This document shows, one piece after another, positions 52,451 through 61,400 of a stretch of DNA of 64,000 nucleotides. The notes beneath the pieces were generated by a model, which was not told where the DNA came from, made no database searches, and worked only from the letters and a program-made list of their open reading frames with translations. Each line of letters opens with the position of its first letter. Position 1 is the first letter of the stretch. Both the position numbers and the translations under genes were made by a program. Source of the stretch: Labilibaculum sp. DW002 (lineage in GTDB: Bacteria; Bacteroidota; Bacteroidia; Bacteroidales; Marinifilaceae); the NCBI RefSeq assembly GCF_029029525.1, contig NZ_JAKJSC010000001.1, positions 310,001-374,000 on the forward strand, in the 5' to 3' direction.

Positions 52451-54532
52451 TTATTCTTTGATAACGATAAATTCGACTCTTTCTGAGCTTACAGATTTCT
52501 TTTCTTCTGCTGAAATTCCATAAACTGCAGTTCTCAATCTATATTTCTCAACGCCCTCTGAAATTAAATAATCTTGTATTAAATTGGCAGAAGCACTTGC
52601 TATATCAAAATCACTACTACTTGCAACTCTTACGTGAAATCCTATTTTTAGTTCTATCATAGGATTTTTCATTATGATTTGTAATAAACGAGTTAAGATA
52701 GGATTTGCCTTTTCCTTTATAAGATTTGCTTTTTGATCTATAAAATTATAATCAAACTGCTTGGATAAGAGTTTTAATTCTTCCTCAACAAGTTGAATTT
52801 GTTCATTACTTTTCTGTTTTTCTCTATTCTCACTTTTAAGGAAAAGATCTTTTGCAGGATGACTATTTAAATCAATCTCAGATTTAACATCCTTATTTTC
52901 ATCTATTAATGGAAAACTTTTTTCCTTTACAAAGGATTCAAAAAATGTTAAATTTAATTTTTTGAGGATTTTAATTCGATTGTTTGGCAATTGAACTAAA
53001 ATTGCTTGCTCAACAAAAGGTTCAATTAATTGTTCCAATTTAAACGCTTTTTCACCGGTATCTTTATTGGTTTCTCCTCTCTCCGCCTTTAGTACCATCA
53101 ATGCAGAAGTATTTTTAACAATTTGAACTTCTTTTTCCACACATATTTTCTTACGAAGACCATTTTCATCCTTCTCACTTAATAGGCCTAAAATAACTTT
53201 ATATGTTCCTTTTTTCTCAAATATATGATTGGTCGCAATACCTTGATCTAAATTACCATCACCATAATTCCAGAAATATTGCTCAATATTAATATTTGGT
53301 AAATTTGTTTTTGTAGCTTCAAAAAGAATCTCTTTTCTTGATACTTCTATGTCCTTACTTGAGATATAAGCTTGCTCATAATCTTGAAGTTCAAATTCAT
53401 ATTTTGTTTGTTTCAAGAAAACTTCCCCAGTTTGTTTATCTATTATATTTAGCTCTACAACGTAATTTCCTGGACCATCGTAACAATGTTCAGCTTCTTT
53501 TCCCTTTACCTTAACGCCATCACCAAAAACCCATTCGTAATAGGTTTTAGAGGTATCAAGAGGAGTATAATATTCATCGTAGAAAAGAAAACAGTATTCA
53601 TTTTCTTTAATCGTATCGCAGTTTACAAATTGTGGTATGATTGTAGAAAACTCAAAAATATTATCTCCACCATTTCGATTACTGGAAAGATAGCCACTTT
53701 CAAAATTCTTATCGGTTATAAGAGCAAAATCATCAAATTCTGTATTGATTGGCGCATTTAAATGAAGAATATCTTCCCATCTACCATATTTTTGCTGAAC
53801 TGAAAACAAATCAAGTCCACCAAGACCATCATGTCCATTGGATGCAAAATATAATTCTCCAGAATCTGAAATAAAAGGGAAACTCTCACTCTTCGAAGTA
53901 TTGACCTTATCTCCCAAATTTTTTGGTTTAGACCATTCTCCATTGTTTAACTCAGACACATAAATATCTAATCCACCATAGCCGCCTGGCATATCGGATG
54001 CAAAAAATAAAAGAGAACCCTCCTTATTTATAGAAGGCATAGTAATATGGTAATCTACTCCATTGTATTTAAATGCTTCAGGCTCTGACCATAAATCATC
54101 TTTAAAGTTAGAAGTGAACAAGCCTAACTTATTTCTTTCATCCTTAACATCTCTTTTTTTGCTGTTTACCACATTATTTCTTGAATAAATAATGGTCGAA
54201 TCATTATTTGTAAAGCACGCTGGACCATCATTAAAATTGGTCATTAATTCTAATGATAAAAGCTTAGGCTTACTTCCTATGCTATCCCCTTTTGTAGGAA
54301 CATAAAACATATTGAACAACTCTTTATCTTCGGGCGTAGAAAAAGTAACAAACAGATCTGTTCTTTGGTTAGAGCAAAAAACAAGACCTTCCTTATAATA
54401 TATGGCAGAATATTCATCATCTACAGTATTGCAAAATGATGCCATATCTACTTTGTAATTTAGATTCTGACCAACCAAACAAAATGGTTTAACCAAAATA
54501 TATAATAACAATGTGAGTAAAAATCTATTCAT
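52451..54532 (-). CDS. PD40-PKD-PKD-OmpA-like envelope protein (PorE/SprE-region type)
   Basis: 693 residues. Signal peptide MNRFLLTLLLYILVKPFCLVGQ. Residues to about 300 are PD40/TolB-like propeller repeats (GVDYHITMPSINKEGSLLFFASDMPGGYGGLDIYVS, SKSESFPFISDSGELYFASNGHDGLGGLDLF). Two PKD domains follow (YYEWVFGDGVKVKG..AEHCYDGPGNYVVELNI; QYFWNYGDGNLDQG..HIFEKKGTYKVILGL). The last ~110 residues resemble an OmpA peptidoglycan-binding domain, with DFDIASASANLIQDYL and SSERVEFIVI. In T9SS organisms such proteins, PorE among them, tether PorP/SprF-type outer-membrane proteins to the wall. Sits between the sprF-like gene and the unknown secreted gene. Confidence 0.85.
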   Translation of the reverse strand: MNRFLLTLLLYILVKPFCLVGQNLNYKVDMASFCNTVDDEYSAIYYKEGLVFCSNQRTDLFVTFSTPEDKELFNMFYVPTKGDSIGSKPKLLSLELMTNFNDGPACFTNNDSTIIYSRNNVVNSKKRDVKDERNKLGLFTSNFKDDLWSEPEAFKYNGVDYHITMPSINKEGSLLFFASDMPGGYGGLDIYVSELNNGEWSKPKNLGDKVNTSKSESFPFISDSGELYFASNGHDGLGGLDLFSVQQKYGRWEDILHLNAPINTEFDDFALITDKNFESGYLSSNRNGGDNIFEFSTIIPQFVNCDTIKENEYCFLFYDEYYTPLDTSKTYYEWVFGDGVKVKGKEAEHCYDGPGNYVVELNIIDKQTGEVFLKQTKYEFELQDYEQAYISSKDIEVSRKEILFEATKTNLPNINIEQYFWNYGDGNLDQGIATNHIFEKKGTYKVILGLLSEKDENGLRKKICVEKEVQIVKNTSALMVLKAERGETNKDTGEKAFKLEQLIEPFVEQAILVQLPNNRIKILKKLNLTFFESFVKEKSFPLIDENKDVKSEIDLNSHPAKDLFLKSENREKQKSNEQIQLVEEELKLLSKQFDYNFIDQKANLIKEKANPILTRLLQIIMKNPMIELKIGFHVRVASSSDFDIASASANLIQDYLISEGVEKYRLRTAVYGISAEEKKSVSSERVEFIVIKE

Positions 54533-54550
54533 ATCAATTCTATTTACAAG

Positions 54551-55471
54551 CTATAGATTTCTTGGACTGTGTACTTTAATGGTGTATTTAAAATCATAAC
54601 GAAGCATTACCTCATGAGAACCCTTTCGATATTGATTAATCTTTGTTGAATTGAAATCTCGAACATAACCCAAACTAAACTGTCTGTTTAACTGCATTTG
54701 AAACATACCTTTATACACCTTTTGTTCGCTATCAAACGCCATTCCAACTGAATATTTATCCATATAAATCAATCTATTCATAAAAATAAAATCTGCGTTA
54801 TCCGATTTTTGATATTTCAACATTATACTAGGAACGTATTTAAATTGTTGCTCTAAATCGAAAATATAATCACCAGTAAGAATATAAGTATACTTAGCGA
54901 AATCATTTTTGATCATGTATTTGTCTTTGGTAGAGTTAAATGTGTAAGAAAGCATATGTGGCAATGAGAATCCTACATGATACTTCTTTGTTGAATAATA
55001 CACTCCTAAACTAACTTCTGGTATTAAATAAGTTGGTGAGTTGTTTTGAATCAAATCATCGTTAGGATCGTTCGCACGCAATTCTGCCCATGCCGAATTT
55101 AACATGATAAATCCACCTCCTAATCCAAGATTAAGAGTTCCTTCCCTCATTTTTATTTTAAAGGAATAGTCGCCAATTATACTTGTTTCACTACTTACAC
55201 CTATTTGATTATTAATTACTGATAATCCCAAGCCCATATTCTGCTTTCTCATTGGAGTATGAGCTGAAAATGTTAATGTTTTAGGAGCTCCACTAAAACC
55301 AACCCACTGATTTCGGTACATTAGATTAGCTGTTAGAGCATCACCTGTGCCGGCTACTGCAGGATTAAGAGCCAAAGGATTAAAAATAAACTGATTCGTA
55401 AGAAGAGGATTCTGTCCAAATAAATAGAACGGAGCAAGAAGCCATATTATAATAACTAATGTTTTTCTCAT
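54551..55471 (-). CDS. PorP/SprF family type IX secretion-associated outer-membrane protein
   Basis: 306 residues with signal peptide (LVIIIWLLAPFYLFGQ). The start of the mature protein, NPLLTNQFIFNPLALNPAVAGT and NLMYRNQWVGFSGAPKTLTFSAHTPM, is the PorP/SprF signature; the rest is an outer-membrane beta-barrel with alternating strands. In Flavobacterium, SprF-like proteins are needed to export and hold adhesins with type B C-terminal domains. The giant gene 1 nt upstream carries just such a domain, so the two are cognate with high likelihood. Confidence 0.95.
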   Translation of the reverse strand: MRKTLVIIIWLLAPFYLFGQNPLLTNQFIFNPLALNPAVAGTGDALTANLMYRNQWVGFSGAPKTLTFSAHTPMRKQNMGLGLSVINNQIGVSSETSIIGDYSFKIKMREGTLNLGLGGGFIMLNSAWAELRANDPNDDLIQNNSPTYLIPEVSLGVYYSTKKYHVGFSLPHMLSYTFNSTKDKYMIKNDFAKYTYILTGDYIFDLEQQFKYVPSIMLKYQKSDNADFIFMNRLIYMDKYSVGMAFDSEQKVYKGMFQMQLNRQFSLGYVRDFNSTKINQYRKGSHEVMLRYDFKYTIKVHSPRNL

Positions 55472-55472
55472 T

Positions 55473-58400
55473 CTATCTCTTTATCACAATGTAACCTTTG
55501 TAAATTTTACCATCATTTAATTCTAAAACATAAAAATAGGTGTCAACAACCAAATCAGTACCATTTCGATCTTTACCATTCCAATCATTTCGATAGTCTG
55601 TAGAGGTATATACTTCTATTCCTCTTCTATCAAGAATCGTTAAACTGATATTTTCCAGATTCTCCAGGCCTCTTATTTTAAAGAATTCATTATTCTGATC
55701 GCCATTTGGAGTAATTACATTCGGTATAAATATCTTGGATACTGCTATTTTAATTTCGTCAGAATCAACACAAAAGCTATTCGTTTCTATCCATTCTAAA
55801 ATATTTTCACCAATTCCTAATTCAGTCACATGTGTACTTGGTGAAAATCGGTCAGAAATAGTAGCATTTCCTTTAATAAGGAACCATTCTCCTGTTCCTA
55901 TTGTTGATAGTTGAGCATTAAGTTCTGTTTTTTCAGCATATTCCAGACTTAAATCAATGCCTGCATTGGCTATCGGTTGTTTTGCAAATTCAACTGTTAT
56001 ATTATCCTGATCCGTGCAAATACCATTCAACTCTGTCCATGAAAACTGGTAAGTGCCATATTCATCAACCATTACTTTCGCATCGGGATCATTTTCGTTA
56101 GGTACAAAAATTACATTGCCTTGACCGTTAATTTTATTCCAACTACCTATTCCCGCACTAGATATAGCATTCAATTGAAATTCTAAGCTACAAGACTCTC
56201 CATTAGTTCCCGCATTTGCATTAGGTTGTTCATAAAAGTTAATGGTTATGTCATCAGAATTAGAGCATACTCCATTATTTTCAGTCCATGTAAACGTATA
56301 GCTACCATAAGTATCTACCACAACCTGTGCATTTGGATCATTTGAGTTTGGTGTATAGCTAGCATTCCCATTTCCAGAAGAAATAGCCCAAGTTCCTATT
56401 CCTGCACTGGCATTCGCAGATAGATTATAAGTTAAGCCACAAACATCACTACCTGAACCGGCATCTGAATTCGGTTGCAAATAAAAATTTACTATGATAA
56501 TATCTGAATCACTGCATACTCCATTTGTTTCTTTCCATTCAAATTGATAAGTATCAAATCGATCTACATTAACAATTGCATTAGGATCACTTTTGTTAGG
56601 AGTAAAAGTTGCTAAACCAACACCTCCAACTTGAATCCATTCCCCAACTCCTACACTAGGAATCGCAGTCAAATTAAAGTCTAAATCGCACTCATCACCT
56701 CCCAAACCTGCATTCGCAATAGGTTGCTCATAAAGATTCACTATGATTTCATCTGTATCTGAACATGTTCCATTCGTTTCTGTCCAAGATAATTTATAAG
56801 ATCCATAAAGATCAGCGCTAACAATAGCGTTCGGATCGTTTTCATTAGGTGAAAAAATCAAATTTCCTGGGCCAGAAACTTTTGTCCAAGTTCCAAGACC
56901 AACACTAGATTTTGCTGTAAGTTGATAATCCAAATCACATTCATCACCTCCAATACCAGCATCAGTATTTGGCTGCTCATAATAATTAACAGTAATTATT
57001 TCACTATCCTCGCAACCATCGTTAGATTCCGACCATTGTAGTTGGTAAGTTCCATAGGAATCAGCAGAGGCAACTGCGTTTGCAGTATTTTCATTTGGTG
57101 TGAAATTTATATTCCCTGGTCCAGTAACTTTAGTCCAAATACCTGTCCCTACACTTGGAATCGCAGACAAAGTGAAGTCAAGATCACATTCATCACCACC
57201 AGAACCTGCATTTACAACAGGACCAGAAGATATGGTAAGTATCATATTATCGACCGCTGCAACACAAGATGGATTACTTACCGTTTTGGTTAAAGTTATT
57301 ACTCCGGTATCACTAATACCACGTATATAAATCGGATTTTCAATCGAATTATCGTTAAAACTTCCATCTCCACTAGTAGACCAAACTATTGATCCATTTG
57401 TTGACGTACTGCCCATAATCTGATATGATGGGCCACATAATTTATCATCTAAACCAGCATTAGAAGATGGTGCTGTATTATAATTTACAGTGATATCAGC
57501 AGTACTTAAACACGTAGCGTTGCGAATTGTCCAACGATACACATAAGTTCCATAAATATCGGCGGTGGCTATAGAATTTCCATTATTAACTGCACTAAAA
57601 ATGCTAGTGCCAGGACCTGATAATTGAGACCATTCTCCAATCCCAATAAGAGGAATATTTCCATTTAAGGGATTGCTATTTAATAATTCACAATGATTCT
57701 GATCAGGACCAACTGTTGCCGTGCTTGGAGCCTCTTTATATTCTATTGTAACATCGTCAAAACTCGGAACGCAAGAGCCATTACTAATTGACCAACGATA
57801 TACGTAAACTCCGTACGTGTCGGCGCTTGCAGTTGAATTTCCATTATTTGGCAAACTAAAAATTGTTGTCCCTGGACCCGAAACTTGCGTCCAATTACCA
57901 ATACCAATAGTTGGAGTATTTCCGCCCAAACTCGCACTACTTAATACACCACAAATAAATTGATTTGTACCAGTTGATGCAATTGTAGGCTTGTCGTTAT
58001 ATGTAACTCTTATTTCTTCAAAGGTAGAACATGTTCCATTTGCAATGGTCCATCGGTAAATGTAAGTTCCGTAAGAATCAACTAAGGCAGTTGTATTCCC
58101 ATTTGAAACATCTGCAAAAGTTGTTGATCCTGGGCCTGATATTTGTGACCAATTTCCAATTCCAATAACTGATGCATTACCACCTAAATTATTACTTGTG
58201 AAAGTTTCACATAAATCTTGATCCATTCCAACAGTTGCAACTGTCGGTATTTCATAATAAGTAACAGAAATATCGTCATAATTTGCAGAACAGATTCCGT
58301 TACTGATTGACCAACGATAAATATAGGTGCCGTAAGTATTTGCTGTAGCAGTAGAATTTCCATCGTTAACAGAACTAAAAACTGTCGATCCAGGTCCAGA

Positions 58401-61400
58401 AACCTGTGACCAAGTTCCAATTCCAACTGAAGGTGTATTTCCTCCTAAAGCATTAGAAGAAGATAAACCACAAATATCTTGATTTAATCCAACATTTGCC
58501 GCAGAAGGTTGTTCGTAAAAAGTAACAATCAGTTCTGCTGTAGATGATACACAAGGTCCACTCGTTAATGTCCATCTGTATGTGTAACTTCCATAAGTAT
58601 CTGCTGTAACCGTTGCATTACCATCATTTTCATCGCTAAACACACTAGAACCAGGTCCAGAAACCTGTGACCAAGTTCCATCTCCTAAGCTTGGCGAATT
58701 ACCCGCCAGAATTAAACTTGTTAAGGTTCCACATCTCTCCTGATTGCTTCCTACTGTAGCAACTTCTGAATTATCGTAGTATGTTACTGTAACATCAGCA
58801 GTTGATGAAGTACAGGTCCCATTTGTTATTGTCCATCTATAAACGTACGTTCCATAATTAGAAACTGTAGCAATGGCATCTCCTAAATTACTATTGCTAA
58901 AAGTGCTTAAGCCTGGACCTGACTCTTGATACCAAGTTCCGATACCAGCTGTTGGTGTATTTCCTCCTAAAGGTAAACTTGTTTTAACTCCACATCTTTC
59001 TTGGTCAGTTCCGACAGAAGCAATGCTTGGAGTTTCCAAAAAATTAACTGTTATTTCATCCTGATCTGAGCAAGTACCATTTACTTCCGTCCATCTCAAT
59101 GTGAAAGATCCATAGGTATCTGATGTTACGGTAGCATTTGGGTCATTAGCATTTGGTGAAAAGCTTAGATTTCCTGTTCCAGATACTTTTGTCCAAGTTC
59201 CCGTTCCTACGCTTTGTGTTGCTGACAAATTAAAGTCAAAATCACATTCATCACCTCCAGAACCAGCATTAGCGATTGGCTGCTCATAAAAATTAACTGT
59301 TATTTCATCCTGATCTGAGCATGTTCCATTTACTTCTGTCCATCTTAATGTGAAGGATCCATAGGCATCGGATGTTACGGTAGCGTTTGAATTATTAGCA
59401 TTTGGTGAAAAGCTAAGATTACCAGTGCCTGAGATTTTTGTCCAAGCTCCCGTTCCTACGCTTGGAGTTGCAGATAAAGTAATATTTAAATCACATTCAT
59501 CACCTCCAGAACCAGCATTAGCAATAGGCTGCTCATAAAAATTAATTGTTATTTCATCCTGATCTGAGCAAGTACCATTTACTTCTGTCCATCTTAATGT
59601 GAAAGATCCATAGGTATCTGATGTTACAGTAGGGTTTGGATCATTAGCATTTGGTGAAAAGCTTAGACTTCCTGTTCCTGAGATTTTTGTCCAAGTTCCT
59701 GTTCCAACACTTGGCGTTGCAGACAAAGTAATATTTAAATCACATTCATCACCTCCAGAACCAGCATTAGCAATAGGTTGCTCATAAAAAATAACTGTTA
59801 TTTCATCCTGATCTGAACAAGTACCATTTACTTCTGTCCATCTTAATGTGAAGGATCCATAGGTATCTGATGTTAGAGTAGCGTTTGCATCATTTGCATT
59901 AGGTGAAAAGCTAAGATTTCCTGTGCCTGAGATTTTTGTCCAAGTTCCTGTTCCAACACTTGGCGTTGCAGATAAAGTAATATTTAAATCACATTCATCA
60001 CCTCCAGAACCAGCATTAGCAATAGGCTGCTCATAAAAATTAACTGTTATTTCATCCTGGTCTGAGCAAGTTCCATTTACTTCCGTCCATCTTAATGTGA
60101 AAGTTCCATAGGAATCGGATGTTACGGTAGCGTTTGGATCATTAGCATTTGGTGAAAAACTTAGATTTCCTGTGCCTGATACTTTTGACCAAGTTCCTGT
60201 TCCTACGCTTTGTGTTGCTGACAAATTAAAGTCAAGATCACACTCATCTCCTCCTGAGCCAGCATTAGCGATAGGCTGCTCATAAAAATTAACTATTATT
60301 TCATCCTGGTCTGAGCAAATACCATTTACTTCCGTCCATCTTAACGTGAAGGAACCATAGGTATCTGATGTTACAATAGCGTTTGAATCATTAGCATTTG
60401 GTGAAAAACTTAGATTTCCTGTACCTGATACTTTCGTCCAGTTTCCTGTTCCAACACTTGGCGTTGCAGATAAAGTGAAATTTAAATCACACTCACTTCC
60501 TCCTGAGCCAGCATTAGCAATAGGCTGTTCTTGGAAATCTATAGTAAGTTCCGCAGAAGAAGACACACATGGTCCATTTGTTAATGTCCATCTGTACTGA
60601 TAGCTACCATAGGTATCAACTGTAACGGTTGAATTTCCATTATTTGCATCACTAAATACACTTGAACCTGGGCCTGATAATTGTGACCAAGTTCCAATCC
60701 CAACACTTGGAGCATTTCCTCCAAGAATCAAACTAGTTAACGTTCCACATCTTTCCTGATCACTTCCAACAGTTGCAGCATCAGAGTCCTCATAATAAGT
60801 TATCGTTACATCGGCACTTGATGAAGTACAAGTGCCATTCGTAATTGTCCATCTGTAAACGTATGTTCCATAATTAGAAACAGTAGCAATTGCATTAGCT
60901 AAATTATCATCACTAAAAGTGCTTAATCCTGGGCCCGATTCTTGAGACCAAGTTCCAACACCAATTGTAGCTACATTTCCCCCTAAAGCAAGGCTTGTTT
61001 TTACCCCACATCTATCTTGATCGGCTCCAACACTTGCTACTGTTGGGGTTTCATAGTAATTTACAGTTACATCAGCAGTAGTTGAAGAACACGTTCCATT
61101 ACTGATTGTCCAACGATATACATAAATTCCAAATTGAGTTGGTTTAGCGGTTGCGTTACCTAGATTCACATCGCTAAATGTTGTTGACCCTGGACCAGAA
61201 ACCTGAGACCAAGTACCTATCATTGGCGAAGTTGGATCATTACCTCCTAGGGATGCGCTCTGAGTTGTAAGGATATCAGAACTACAAATATTTTGATCTG
61301 TTCCAACCGTTGCAGGAGCAGGTGATTCTAAAAAGTTAACACTTATATCCGCAGTTGAAGATGTACAAGTTCCATTACTGATCGTCCAACGATATACATA

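Noticed and set aside
59028-60518. Regular direct repeats that might suggest a CRISPR array
   Set aside because: The period is 249 bp, all of it is in one open coding frame, there are no unique spacers of uniform length, and no cas genes are near.
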